Shown here: in pieces, positions 26,301 through 34,959 of the stretch
How positions within the stretch are numbered: position 1 is the stretch's first letter
How the letters are laid out: each line of letters begins with the position of its first letter
Assembly: GCA_017521025.1 (NCBI GenBank)
Contig: JAFXEB010000021.1
Location: 1 to 55,555 of the forward strand
Direction of reading: 5' to 3'
Length of the DNA stretch: 55,555 nt
DNA from: Clostridia bacterium
GTDB lineage: Bacteria > Bacillota > Clostridia > Oscillospirales > CAG-382
The notes under the pieces: model-generated
Databases searched by the model: none
The model's input: the letters and a program-made list of their open reading frames with translations, nothing else
What the model was told of the DNA's origin: nothing
Translations under genes and position numbers: made by a program

Positions 26301-27715
26301 GTTATCCCGCAGGAGGCGGCGGAAAGACCCGTGGTCTCTATATCAAAGATAATAAACTCGCCCTCGGAAAGAGACACGTTATACGCCTCGGTATAGCCGA
26401 ACACCGCCCTTGCGGTATCGTCCACCAGATAGCCCTCCATACCGTAGATAGGCTTGACGGGCGACGGTCCGCCACGCTTTTTGGTGGTTACGTTCATTAT
26501 CTCAGGATAAGACTGAGCGTTACCGTGGTCGGTAACGGCTATGGCGGGCATATTCCACTTTTCTGCCAGCGATATCAGCTCGTCAGGCACGCAGAGAGCG
26601 TCGTTTGCCGACATATTGGTATGGAGATGGAGCTCTACTCTCGGAGTGGGATGGGTGTCCATCCTTATCCTCCGCTTTATCTTGCTTATGGCGCTTGCCC
26701 TGATTATGTATTCCTCGTCATATTGGTCGAAGGTGTACTTACCCTCTACCATAAGGCAGGTCTTGGGCTTTATCTTGCCCAGCTCACCCTCTATGCCCTC
26801 GGAAACACGTACCATCACCGAGGAGGACAGGTCGCTTATATATATCCTATGGTTCAGCTTTGTGCCTTCACGGTTTTCCTTGGTCTCCACAAGGAACACC
26901 TCGCCGCATACAACGCCCTTGCGCTCCTTCTCCAGAGCGGCAATAGGCACGGGTGCGGCGTTTATGGGTCTGCCATACAGCTCGGTAGCGCCGTTTGTAT
27001 CAAAGGTTATCATACCGCAGGTGTAAATTCCCTCACCCTCCTCGGTGTGGGCGACCCTGTCCACGTGCTCTGCATCCACAGAGGACGCCTTGGGGTTCTC
27101 CTTAGCCTCCTCACGGCGGCGCAGCGCCTCTGCCTCCGCCTCAGCCTTCTCACGGCGCTTAGCCTCCGCCTCACGCATAAAAGCCGCCGCCTCACGCTCA
27201 AGGGCGTACGCCTCCTCTGTCTGGAAAACGTACTCACTGCTGCCCGAGAAGCTGACCTTTACGCCACAGCCGAACATCGTGCGTATGCAGTCCTCAAAAA
27301 ACCTGTCGGCACCCACACGGTAGAGATAGGAGGGGTCCAGCCCCGACCTGAGCTTTATGGTAAGCTTGCTCTCCGCAAGGGTAAAGCTGCAGCCGTCGAA
27401 AAAGCCCGTGGCAACGCCCTCGCCGTCATATCGTGAGAACTCGTCGATAAGTCCGCCGAAATGGGCATCACAAAAGGCTATGCCCTCATAATGGGGCACA
27501 AAAAGCACATCGTTCAGCCCGTACACCTCTTTTATATTGTGCTCAAGAGCGTGCACTGCACCTACTGCCACGTAGCGGCTGAAAAACATATCTGCCACTA
27601 TCTTGCGCTTTTCTTTTTCCACCACCAGCTTGAAATCCCTCAAAGCAGAAAGCAGCTCTTCCTCCTTTGGGGTGGGGGTATATCTTGCAAATTTCTTTAA
27701 AAAAGCATCCTTCAT
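23318..27715 (-). CDS. polC: DNA polymerase III alpha subunit, PolC type
   Basis: 1,465 aa, the Gram-positive replicase. Order: N-terminal domain, an Ala/Glu/Arg-rich coiled linker (about 180-215), OB fold, split PHP domain (VELHLHTNMSANDALCVP and VTDHGNAQSYPE), DEDDh proofreading exonuclease (FDIETTGL, with HHRATDDTKM near its end) and the polymerase, with zinc ribbon CPKCKH...CPQCGTK and catalytic PDIDLNFSG. Length matches B. subtilis PolC (1,437). The ATG at 27715 lies 62 nt after ispG. It is the leading-strand and main replicase. Confidence 0.97.
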   Translation of the reverse strand: MKDAFLKKFARYTPTPKEEELLSALRDFKLVVEKEKRKIVADMFFSRYVAVGAVHALEHNIKEVYGLNDVLFVPHYEGIAFCDAHFGGLIDEFSRYDGEGVATGFFDGCSFTLAESKLTIKLRSGLDPSYLYRVGADRFFEDCIRTMFGCGVKVSFSGSSEYVFQTEEAYALEREAAAFMREAEAKRREKAEAEAEALRRREEAKENPKASSVDAEHVDRVAHTEEGEGIYTCGMITFDTNGATELYGRPINAAPVPIAALEKERKGVVCGEVFLVETKENREGTKLNHRIYISDLSSSVMVRVSEGIEGELGKIKPKTCLMVEGKYTFDQYDEEYIIRASAISKIKRRIRMDTHPTPRVELHLHTNMSANDALCVPDELISLAEKWNMPAIAVTDHGNAQSYPEIMNVTTKKRGGPSPVKPIYGMEGYLVDDTARAVFGYTEAYNVSLSEGEFIIFDIETTGLSAASCGITQIGAVLYKNGEVTEEFETYVNPAMPIPQNITELTGITDDMVKDAPSEKEAVAAFLEFAAGRMLVAHNASFDTGFIRKVANRDGLEFDNPYLDTVSLSRYLNPELTRHRLDTLAEYFKLGSFDHHRATDDTKMLAAIFGCMAEKLRKQGVYTVGEMLDTMSASADPKKIKDVYHISILVKNLTGLKNLYKIISFSYLDSFYRVPRIPKTVLTQHREGLIIGSACERGELYRAVLEGKKYSDQLKIADFYDYFEIMPNCNNAFLIRSGEVRDEAELCEINRKIVAIGAKQGKPVCATGDVHFIHPEDEIYRKVILWMKKMKDADSDVGLYLRTTDEMLSEFAYLGKDKAFEVVVTNTRAIADQIETILPIPDGQYTPELPGAVEELNRLCYTEAENRFGSPLPQVVKDRLERELDSIVKHGFASLYMIAVKLVKNSEENGYLVGSRGSVGSSVVASLSGISEVDPFPPHYRCPKCKHSIFFTDGSVGSGFDLPDRDCPQCGTKMINDGHDIPFETFLGFKGDKAPDIDLNFSGEIQGKSHKYTEELFGAENIFRAGTVSGIAEKTAFGYAKKYAEEHGKSLTKAELSRLAAGCTGVKRTTGQHPGGIVVIPKEYQIYDFTAVQYPAEKESSGVVTTHFAFSYLHDTLLKLDMLGHDVPTIYRKLTDYTGIDVRTVPMNDRKVMDLFLSTKSIGVSPEVIGSETGTYGMPECGTPYVRKMLKVARPKCFSDLLQISGLSHGTGIWLGNGEDLINSGTCTISEIIGTRDSIMLYLIQKGVNYQSAFKIMEDVRKGKGVKPEYEEEMLAAGVPEWYIESCKKIKYMFPKAHAAAYMIAALRLGWFKVHRPLEFYAAYFTVKQTGFDAELMLNRQRADKARTELEGLTNPTAKDEDTLSILYLVIEMQARGIEFLPASVFKSSAFAFVPEDGKIRLPLSSLNGLGETAAENIYRAMHEENASTLEELKRKAALTKTVVEVLKKNGAVDGLPESDQITLF

Positions 27716-27777
27716 CTGTTTTTACCCTATATATTCTCTCAGAGCGCACCTGCCCAACAGGGCGGCACAACTCCCGT

Positions 27778-28833
27778 TTATTCCTTAAGCAGTGCCGCAA
27801 GCTCCTCCATCAAGGCGTCCACAATACGCTCTATGGGCACACGGCGCACTATCTCGCCCTTGCGGAACACCACCGCCTCTGCCCCTGCGCCTGCGGCACC
27901 TATGTCCGCCTCTCTCGCCTCACCGGGGCCGTTGACGATACAACCCATCAGGGCGACATCCACGTTGCGGTCACATTCTACAGCGTCAAGCCTTGCCTTA
28001 AGCTCCTTGGCGGCACCTATCAGGTCAAAGCCCGTTCTGCCGCAGGTGGGGCAGGAGATAAGGTTTATACCCTTTCTGAGCCCGAGGCTTTTCAGTATGG
28101 TCATTGCGGCGGCTACCTCCTCCTCCACACGGTCGGAAAGAGATACACGGACGGTATCACCTATGCCGTCGGCAAGCAGCGAGCCTATGCCGATAGCGCT
28201 TTTGACAATGGCGCTGTCCCCCGTGCCTGTCTCGGTCACACCCAGATGCAGGGGGTAGTCCGTCCTCTCTGCAAGGAGCCTGTTTGCGCCTATCATAGTA
28301 TGTACTCTACTGCTCTTAACGGAAAGCACTATGTCCTCAAAGCCGTATTCCGTAAGCATACGGGCGTTCTCCAGTGCGCTTTCCGCAATGGCCTCTGCCG
28401 TGGGGCCCCCATACCTTGCAAGCAGCTCCTTTTCGAGACTGCCGCCGTTTATGCCGATGCGGATAGGTATGCGCCTGTCACGGCAAGCGTCGGCAACCCT
28501 CTTTATGCGCTCCTTGGCGCCGATATTGCCGGGGTTTATGCGTATCTTGGACACGCCCGCCTCTGCCGCCATAAGGGCAAGGCGGTAATCGAAATGTATA
28601 TCAGCCACCAGCGGCAATGCCGTCCGTGGCAAAAGATACTCCAGCGTGCTTACTGCCGCCTTGCTGTTTACCGCCATACGGACGATCTGACAGCCGCAAG
28701 CCTCCAGAGAGCGGAGCTGTGCGAGGCACGCCTCCTTATCATCAGAGGGGGTATTAAGCATAGACTGGACGGTAACGGGTGCGCCGCCGCCGATGGGCAC
28801 GCCCCTTGCAAATACTGTTCTCGTTTTTTTCAT
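27778..28833 (-). CDS. ispG: 4-hydroxy-3-methylbut-2-en-1-yl diphosphate synthase
   Basis: 351 aa. Reductive MEP-pathway enzyme with a [4Fe-4S] cluster held by CPTCGR and the later MGCIVNGPGEA. The TIM-barrel N-terminus has PVTVQSMLNTPSDD, VADIHFDYRLAL and KIRINPGNIG. The start is ATG 28833 after AAAGGAGAG; the frame upstream is open but runs through a hairpin. It lies between rseP and polC, the place where Bacillus has proS. Confidence 0.96.
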   Translation of the reverse strand: MKKTRTVFARGVPIGGGAPVTVQSMLNTPSDDKEACLAQLRSLEACGCQIVRMAVNSKAAVSTLEYLLPRTALPLVADIHFDYRLALMAAEAGVSKIRINPGNIGAKERIKRVADACRDRRIPIRIGINGGSLEKELLARYGGPTAEAIAESALENARMLTEYGFEDIVLSVKSSRVHTMIGANRLLAERTDYPLHLGVTETGTGDSAIVKSAIGIGSLLADGIGDTVRVSLSDRVEEEVAAAMTILKSLGLRKGINLISCPTCGRTGFDLIGAAKELKARLDAVECDRNVDVALMGCIVNGPGEAREADIGAAGAGAEAVVFRKGEIVRRVPIERIVDALMEELAALLKE

Positions 28834-28873
28834 ACCCACGCTCTCCTTTTTTGTTTCTTCTATAATTGTACAC

Positions 28874-28903
28874 AGCCCATGTCCGATAAAACGGACACGG
28901 GCT
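28874..28903 (-). terminator. Hairpin between rseP and ispG
   Basis: Stem AGCCCGTGTCCG / CGGACATGGGCT (one mismatch) with a 6-nt loop. No T-run follows on the minus strand, so it is more likely an attenuating or RNA-processing hairpin than a full terminator. Confidence 0.5.
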
Positions 28904-28924
28904 ATAAAGAACAATAAAATTCAA

Positions 28925-30691
28925 TTAAAACAGACCGATAAAGTCCTTTAGCATCACAAAGACCATAAGCCCCATTACCAATACCCAGCTTATGCCCATA
29001 ATGATCTGCTCTACCTTTTCGGACAGAGGCTTGCGGCGCACCGCCTCAATAGCGTAAAGCAGGAATCTGCCGCCGTCAAGCACGGGCAGCGGCAAAAGGT
29101 TGCATACACCAAGGCTGAGAGAGATGAGTACTATAAGTGTAAATAGGTACTCACCGCCGCCGCTTTCCGCACGGATAGCCTCACCCACCTGCTCGCCTAT
29201 GCCAATGGGGCCCGAAAGCGCCTCGATGCCGTACTTACCCGTAAAGGTCTGCAGTACGCTGTCAAGGGTCATGGTAAGGCTTGCCACAGGCTGGAAGAAG
29301 GCGTTGTAGCACACGTTGCCGAAGGTTTTTTCCTCCTCGGCTACGTAAAAGTCAACGGCGCCGTAAAGCACGCCCTGCTGACTGCCCTTAAGGAACACAA
29401 CGTTTTCTACAAGGGTCTTCTTACCGTCACGGATAACGATAACGTCGGTAGGCGCAGTACCCTCGTTGAATATGCCGTAGCTGAGTCCGCTGTATACATG
29501 GGTGCTGTAGGAGCCCACCTCGCATATCTCGTCACCCTCCATAAGAGAGCCGCTGACCGCCAAGGGAAGCTCGTTCAGCGCAACGTCCTCCACAACTATG
29601 GGGTTTGCGCAATTGATATACCAACGGTAGGTAACGGTAAGCTCGCCGCCCCTGTCGCCATATTTCTCACCAAAGCTCTCTACGGTAAGACCTGCCTCCA
29701 CCTCGGCGCCGTCCACAGCAGTGATGACGCCGTTCTTGAGCAGCTCTCCCGTATCCTCAGACAGCTTCAGATTGCCAAGCTCATCCACGTAAAGAGGCAG
29801 CTCTGCAAAGGAGTCAAAGTCCGCACTGTCCCTCTCCTCCTCGATAAAGATGCTGTAATAGCGCACTACGCCTACGCTGTGGCTGCCCGAATATTCGGCA
29901 AGCAAAGCATCAAGCTGTGCTTGGGCGTCGCCCTCCACAAGGGGTGTCTTGGTTATATCCGTGCCGTCCACTGTATAGATAACGTCGCCCTTCTTAAAGC
30001 CGCCCTTGTCCGCCTCCACCGTATACAGCTTCTTTTCCGTATCGTAGCTCAGCTCAAGCTCGGAGAGGTCGGTGCTCTCGACGGTGATGGGGTTCAGCAC
30101 CTCGGTGCTGTTGCGGCGGAACACTACAAGCTCTGCCCTGTCGCTATGCTCTGCAAGGAAGGCGTCAAGCCCCTCCTCTGCGGCGGCGAGCTTGCCGTCA
30201 ACACCGAAAATTATATCGTTTTTCTGAAAATCGCCGTAGTCCTCAGTCAGATACAGCATATTTCTGCCGCTGACGTTGTTGGCGGAAAAGCCACTTACGG
30301 TAGTGCCGTAGATGCTGGACTGGCAAACTACGATAACTGCCATAATAAGCAGACCTATGAGGATGTTGGTAAAGGGACCTGCCAGCACTATAAGCATCCT
30401 CTGCCACACAGGCTTGGAGTTAAGGGGTGCCTTGCCCTCGTCCTCGGGGTCACTGCCGTCGTCCCCTGCCTGCTCACCCACCATATCCACATAGCCGCCG
30501 ATGGGCAGAAGGCGCAGTGAGAACTTGTTGTACTTACCCTTCTTTTGCAACAGCTTTGGACCCATACCGATGGAGTACTCACGGATACCCACCTTGAACG
30601 CCCTTGCCACAAGGTAGTGTCCAAGCTCGTGCACAGCTATAAGAAAGCCGAAAATAAGAACGGTAACAAGAATAGTTAAGATCAGATTCAT
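28925..30691 (-). CDS. rseP: Site-2 protease RseP/RasP with expanded PDZ region
   Basis: 588 aa, well above the usual 350-450. Zinc motif HELGH at 21-25 in the first helix; second metal-site motif NLLPLPVLDGGR at 531-542; membrane helices near 1-20, 100-123, 515-532 and 562-586. Between them I count four PDZ-like units by their repeated loop: NDIIFGVDG (158-166), GDVIYTVDG (235-243), NGVITAVDG (320-328) and GDEICEVGS (386-394). Family enzymes cut anti-sigma factors and signal-peptide remnants within the membrane. The ECF sigma/anti-sigma pair at 11106-12727 offers a possible substrate. The ATG has a plausible site upstream, and dxr ends 31 nt before. Confidence 0.93.
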   Translation of the reverse strand: MNLILTILVTVLIFGFLIAVHELGHYLVARAFKVGIREYSIGMGPKLLQKKGKYNKFSLRLLPIGGYVDMVGEQAGDDGSDPEDEGKAPLNSKPVWQRMLIVLAGPFTNILIGLLIMAVIVVCQSSIYGTTVSGFSANNVSGRNMLYLTEDYGDFQKNDIIFGVDGKLAAAEEGLDAFLAEHSDRAELVVFRRNSTEVLNPITVESTDLSELELSYDTEKKLYTVEADKGGFKKGDVIYTVDGTDITKTPLVEGDAQAQLDALLAEYSGSHSVGVVRYYSIFIEEERDSADFDSFAELPLYVDELGNLKLSEDTGELLKNGVITAVDGAEVEAGLTVESFGEKYGDRGGELTVTYRWYINCANPIVVEDVALNELPLAVSGSLMEGDEICEVGSYSTHVYSGLSYGIFNEGTAPTDVIVIRDGKKTLVENVVFLKGSQQGVLYGAVDFYVAEEEKTFGNVCYNAFFQPVASLTMTLDSVLQTFTGKYGIEALSGPIGIGEQVGEAIRAESGGGEYLFTLIVLISLSLGVCNLLPLPVLDGGRFLLYAIEAVRRKPLSEKVEQIIMGISWVLVMGLMVFVMLKDFIGLF

Positions 30692-30722
30692 TTTATCTTT
30701 CTCCGAAAAAAAGGGCAGGGCG

Positions 30723-31850
30723 TCACATCGTCTGAGCCAACTGAAGCACCCTGTCCCTTGCTTCTCTGTCAGCCGTTTCTATTTGCTCTATATCGGGGTC
30801 ACAAAGGGGCGTATGCTCTGTTGTGACCTTGATAACCACGTCGGATATCCCGGTAAAGGAAAGCCTGCCCTGCAAAAACAGCTCCACAGCCGCCTCGTTG
30901 GCACCGTTCATCACCGCAGGGGCGGTACCGCCCCGTCTTGCGGCATAACGTGCCAGCGGAAGCAGTGGAAAGCTGTCCCCATCAGGCGCATAGAAGCTGA
31001 GCGTGCCCACACGGGCAAGGTCCAGCTCCTCGGAAAGGGAGGGATATCTTTCAGGGTAGGTAAGCGCATACTGTATGCAAAGCCGCATATCGGGCACGCC
31101 CATCTGCCCTATTACCGCATTATCCTCCATCACCACCATAGAGTGGATTATGCTCTCCCTATGGATTATTACCTCTATTTTATCCTCCGATACACCGAAA
31201 AGATGCATCGCCTCGATAAGCTCAAGCCCCTTGTTCATCATAGTTGCGCTGTCTATAGTCACCTTACTGCCCATAGACCAGTTGGGGTGCTTGAGAGCAT
31301 CGGCAGGGGTGACCTTTTCAAGAAAAGCCCTGTCCTTGCCGAAAAACGGGCCGCCCGAGGCGGTAAGTATCAGCTTTTTGGGTCTTACCTGACCCTGTAT
31401 GCACTGAAAGATAGCAGAATGCTCGCTGTCCACGGGGAGTATGCCCTTCTCAGCCAGCGGCATAACCACACTGCCGCCTGCCACAAGCGTCTCCTTATTG
31501 GCAAGGGCAAGAGTCTTGCCCGCCCTCAGCGTATGGACGGTGGGGCGAAGCCCCCTGATGCCCGTAAGGGCGTTAAGCACCGTATCACAGTCTGTGTCGG
31601 CGCCGAAGGTGTCAAGGGCGTCCTCCCCCGTGACCACCTTGGTGGCGGTATCCGCAAGAGCGGTCTTAAGGTGGCTGTAATACCTTTCGCCAATATACGC
31701 ACGCTCTGCACCAAAGCGGCGGCACTGCTCCTCTAAAAGGCGGTAGTTACTGCCTGCGGCAAGAGCGCCTACCCTTATACCCAAATTCTCTGCCGACTGG
31801 AGCGCCTGCGTGCCGATGGAGCCCGTCGAGCCTAAAATACAAAGCTTCAT
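30723..31850 (-). CDS. dxr: 1-deoxy-D-xylulose 5-phosphate reductoisomerase
   Basis: 375 aa. First committed MEP step. NADPH site LGSTGSIGTQAL at the N-terminus, metal/substrate region NKETLVAGG, LPVDSEHSAIFQC and SASGGPFF-type loop (LTASGGPFFGKD), and HPNWSMGSKVTIDSATMMNK. Start ATG 31850, four nt after cdsA, so translation is coupled. Cytosolic. Confidence 0.96.
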   Translation of the reverse strand: MKLCILGSTGSIGTQALQSAENLGIRVGALAAGSNYRLLEEQCRRFGAERAYIGERYYSHLKTALADTATKVVTGEDALDTFGADTDCDTVLNALTGIRGLRPTVHTLRAGKTLALANKETLVAGGSVVMPLAEKGILPVDSEHSAIFQCIQGQVRPKKLILTASGGPFFGKDRAFLEKVTPADALKHPNWSMGSKVTIDSATMMNKGLELIEAMHLFGVSEDKIEVIIHRESIIHSMVVMEDNAVIGQMGVPDMRLCIQYALTYPERYPSLSEELDLARVGTLSFYAPDGDSFPLLPLARYAARRGGTAPAVMNGANEAAVELFLQGRLSFTGISDVVIKVTTEHTPLCDPDIEQIETADREARDRVLQLAQTM

Positions 31851-31854
31851 AGTC

Positions 31855-32703
31855 TTACACCAAGCCGGGCACAAAGTACCTTGCGGCAAAAACGAAGAGC
31901 AGGGTGGCGACAGAGAGGAACATTACGCTGTCAAACCTGTCGGTGACCCCACCGTGACCGGGGAAAATACTGCCGTAATCCTTTACGCCGCAATCACGCT
32001 TGAGCGCAGAGGCGGCAAGGTCGCCTACCTGAGAGATAAGGGAGGCGGGTATAGCTATTGCCACACGGAGCAGGTAGTTAACGTCACTGCCAAAGGCTAC
32101 GTCCACCACCACGCTGTATATAAGAAAGCCGACCATAGCGCCCACAACGCCGCTTATCATACCTGCAACAGTCTTTTTGGGGGACAGATTGGGGCACAGC
32201 TTCTTTTTGCCGAAAAGCTTACCGCCGAAGATGGCGAAGGTATCGGTCATCCATGCGGCGATGAGAATAAGCAGATAATCGTAGCTTGCGTAGTCACGCA
32301 CCTTTACAAAGCTGTAAAAGGCAAAGGCGGGGAACATAGTAGCCGCCGCTGTGGAAAGCAAGCTCACCGAGCTTACCTTGCCAAAGGCGAAAACGCCGAG
32401 GCAGAGTATGTAAAAGAGGTAAAGGGCGCACAGTATAAACACCAGCGTGTATACGTGGGCGGTTTGGGGCACGAGCCGGGGCAGCATATCCTTTATCCTT
32501 GCGCAAAGGGTAACAAGAAAACAGAATGCGGCGGCAGGGAGCCTTACGAACCACTTTTTCTCACCCACACAGCTTGCCATCTCCCAGCCCGAAACTGCGG
32601 CAAGTATACCCATAGCCACTACAAACACGGAAGTACCCGAAAGGTACAGCACGGGAAGGAATATTATAAGGCACACTATCGCCGTAATAATTCTCGTCTT
32701 CAT
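31855..32703 (-). CDS. cdsA: Phosphatidate cytidylyltransferase
   Basis: 282 aa with about seven membrane helices, beginning IITAIVCLIIFLPVLYLSG. The CTP-transferase signature is clear at the C-terminus: SQVGDLAASALKRDCGVKDY and then FPGHGGVTDRFDS; the LSPKKTVAG segment precedes it. It makes CDP-diacylglycerol for phospholipids. The gene stands between uppS and dxr as in most Firmicutes. Confidence 0.95.
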   Translation of the reverse strand: MKTRIITAIVCLIIFLPVLYLSGTSVFVVAMGILAAVSGWEMASCVGEKKWFVRLPAAAFCFLVTLCARIKDMLPRLVPQTAHVYTLVFILCALYLFYILCLGVFAFGKVSSVSLLSTAAATMFPAFAFYSFVKVRDYASYDYLLILIAAWMTDTFAIFGGKLFGKKKLCPNLSPKKTVAGMISGVVGAMVGFLIYSVVVDVAFGSDVNYLLRVAIAIPASLISQVGDLAASALKRDCGVKDYGSIFPGHGGVTDRFDSVMFLSVATLLFVFAARYFVPGLV

Positions 32704-32741
32704 TCTAACAAAAAACCTCGCATTATACTTAAATTGCGGTG

Positions 32742-33470
32742 CTATTTTCCAAAACGGCGCTTTCTTCTACCGAACTCAGAAGCAGCCTCCAAAAGGCAGT
32801 CCTCGTCAAAATCGGGCCAAAGCACGTCGCTGAAATAGTACTCCGCATAGGCGCTTTGCCATAGCAAAAAGTTGGATATCCGCTTCTCTCCCCCCGTCCT
32901 GATAACAAGGTCGGGGTCAGGCAGACCGGCGGTGTACAGACGGTTTGATATATCCTCCTCCGTCACCTCTGTTCTGCCCTCTCTGATAAGAGACTCAAGC
33001 GCCTGCTTTATCTCATTCCTGCCTCCGTAGCTCAGCGCAATGCAGAGCGTGAGGCCGGTATTGTTTTCAAGCTTTTTCTCGCTGTCGCCAAGCGCCCTTC
33101 TCGACTCCTCGTCAAAATAAGAAAGGTCGCCCAGTATCCTCAGCCTTATATTCTTTTTCATAAGCTCGGGCACATACTTGATAATATATGCGTGCATTAT
33201 TTTCAGTATACCCTGAACCTCGTCGTCAGAGCGCTGCCAATTCTCCGTAGAAAAGGCATACACCGTGAGACACTGAATGCCGAGACGGTCGCAGGCGTCA
33301 ACAGTCCTTACAAAATTCTCACTGCCTGCCTTGTGACCTGCGGTGCGTGGCATACCTCGCCTCGTAGCCCAACGCCCGTTGCCATCCATTATTATGGCAA
33401 GATGACGGGGGAGCACGCCTATATCTGCGGCATTTGCCTTTTTTGTTTTCTTTTTCCTGCTCCAGAACAT
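32742..33470 (-). CDS. uppS: Isoprenyl (undecaprenyl diphosphate) synthase
   Basis: 242 aa cis-prenyltransferase. Signature HLAIIMDGNGRWATRRGMPR at the N-terminus, then HKAGSENF, AFSTENWQRS and, near the C-terminus, PDPDLVIRTGGEKRISNFLL. It makes the C55 carrier for peptidoglycan from the products of the MEP genes in the same block. I chose ATG 33470, preceded by GGAGGAG; a closer upstream ATG (33488) overlaps that site. Confidence 0.95.
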   Translation of the reverse strand: MFWSRKKKTKKANAADIGVLPRHLAIIMDGNGRWATRRGMPRTAGHKAGSENFVRTVDACDRLGIQCLTVYAFSTENWQRSDDEVQGILKIMHAYIIKYVPELMKKNIRLRILGDLSYFDEESRRALGDSEKKLENNTGLTLCIALSYGGRNEIKQALESLIREGRTEVTEEDISNRLYTAGLPDPDLVIRTGGEKRISNFLLWQSAYAEYYFSDVLWPDFDEDCLLEAASEFGRRKRRFGK

Positions 33471-33531
33471 AAAAGGGCTCTCCTCCATCCGTTTTATCTG
33501 TAAAACGCCCGTGCCGAATAAGCACAGGACG

Positions 33532-33567
33532 GCTTTCGCCCCCCCTTTCACCTTGGGGAGCGAAAGC
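33532..33567 (-). other. Hairpin in the frr-uppS gap
   Basis: Stem GCTTTCGC / GCGAAAGC with a G/C-rich interior loop. The 139-bp gap is the widest in this part of the operon. No T-run follows on the minus strand, so it may be a processing or attenuation structure rather than a terminator. Confidence 0.4.
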
Positions 33568-33609
33568 CTGCCTTGATACTATGACTTGCTGAATTCAAGA
33601 TAAGGGGGC

Positions 33610-34164
33610 TTAGATCTCCATTATCTCGGTCTTCTTCTTATCGGCAACCTTATCAACTTCCTTAATGTACTTGTCGGTAAGGTCCTGAACCTCTTTCTCG
33701 CTTATCTTCTGCTCATCCTCGGTCATCTCGCTTGCCTTCTTCATATCCTTGCACTTATCGTTGGCGTCTCTGCGGATGTTACGGAGAGCAACCTTAGCGT
33801 CCTCGCCCATATCACGAACCTGCTTGGTAAGCTCTTTTCTGCGCTCCTCGGTGAGGGCAGGGAAAACAAGGCGGATGCTCTTGCCGTCGCTCTGAGGGGT
33901 GATGCCGATATCGGATGCCTGTATAGCCTTCTCAAGCGCCTTGAGCACGGAGGGGTCCCAAGGTGTGATAAGCAGGGTCTTGGGGTCGGGAGACTTGATG
34001 TCTGCCACCTGATTGACGGGAGTGGGTACGCCGTAGTAGGGCACGGAAACCTTGTCCAGCACCTTTGCGCTGGCTCTGCCCACACGGATGCCTGCAAGGT
34101 CATCCTCAAATACGGCGATAGTCTTCTTCATTTTTTCTTCAAAGGGCTTGATGTCAAGTTTCAT
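33610..34164 (-). CDS. frr: Ribosome recycling factor
   Basis: 184 aa, the normal length. GIRVGRASAKVLDKVSVPYY and IRLVFPALTEERRKELTKQV are family signatures; the protein is highly charged with long helices. It splits post-termination ribosomes with EF-G. It follows pyrH by 41 nt, the conserved order. ATG 34164 is preceded by AGAAAGGAAT. Confidence 0.97.
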   Translation of the reverse strand: MKLDIKPFEEKMKKTIAVFEDDLAGIRVGRASAKVLDKVSVPYYGVPTPVNQVADIKSPDPKTLLITPWDPSVLKALEKAIQASDIGITPQSDGKSIRLVFPALTEERRKELTKQVRDMGEDAKVALRNIRRDANDKCKDMKKASEMTEDEQKISEKEVQDLTDKYIKEVDKVADKKKTEIMEI

Positions 34165-34205
34165 AGCTTTATTCCTTTCTGTATATGATATTTATACTCA
34201 ATATA

Positions 34206-34919
34206 TTACTTGCTTTCGGGGTGGACAACGGTGCCCACATCCTCACCCATAAGGGCACGGCATATATTCTCGGGGTCCTTCAGTGCAAAGCAAAGCATAC
34301 CCATACCGTTATCGTTGCCCATACAGGCGGCGGTGTTGTCTATAACCTTAAGGTCACGCTCAAGCACCTCGGCATAGCTTATCCTGCTGAAACGCTTTGC
34401 ATTGGGGTTCTTCTTGGGGTCATCGTCATAAACGCCGTCAATATTCTTGGCGCAAAGCACAATGTCCGCCTCTATCTCCAACGCTCTGAGCATTGCGCCC
34501 GTGTCGGTGGAGAAATAGGGGTTGCCCGTGCCGCAGGCGAATATCACCGCACTGCCGCCCTCAAGATAGGCACGTGCCTGCTCGGGCGAATAGGTCTCTG
34601 CCAGACGCTGTACCTGAAGGGGGGACATAACGTGAGCGTCAAGACCGCATTTGATAAGGGTATCCTGTACGGCTATGGAGTTGATAAGGGTGGCGAGCAT
34701 GCCCATACCGTCACTGCGTGAGCGCTCGATGCTTATGCCCTGTCTGCCACGCCAGATATTGCCGCCGCCTATAACTATCGCTATCTGAGCACCCATATCG
34801 GCGCACTTCTTCACGGTGGCGCAGACCTTTGTCATAAACTCGCCGTCAAGTATGCCGTCAGGAGCAGAAAGCGCCTCGCCGGACAGCTTGAGCAAAACTC
34901 TCCTGTATTTCAAACTCAT
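34206..34919 (-). CDS. pyrH: UMP kinase
   Basis: 237 aa amino-acid-kinase-fold enzyme converting UMP to UDP. YRRVLLKLSGEAL at the N-terminus, IGGGNIWRG, and the C-terminal MGNDNGMGMLCFAL. The usual upstream genes rpsB and tsf are absent; a lipoprotein metalloprotease gene lies 40 nt upstream instead. AAAGGGGAG precedes the ATG at 34919. Confidence 0.97.
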   Translation of the reverse strand: MSLKYRRVLLKLSGEALSAPDGILDGEFMTKVCATVKKCADMGAQIAIVIGGGNIWRGRQGISIERSRSDGMGMLATLINSIAVQDTLIKCGLDAHVMSPLQVQRLAETYSPEQARAYLEGGSAVIFACGTGNPYFSTDTGAMLRALEIEADIVLCAKNIDGVYDDDPKKNPNAKRFSRISYAEVLERDLKVIDNTAACMGNDNGMGMLCFALKDPENICRALMGEDVGTVVHPESK

Positions 34920-34959
34920 ATCTGAACACTCCCCTTTTTTGTTGAATATATTTGTATTA

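Noticed and set aside
24575..27436. A 953-codon open frame on the plus strand opposite polC
   Set aside because: It is the antisense of a clear PolC; its protein is rich in Gly, His, Leu and Arg with no domain, as expected from the codon bias of the opposite strand.
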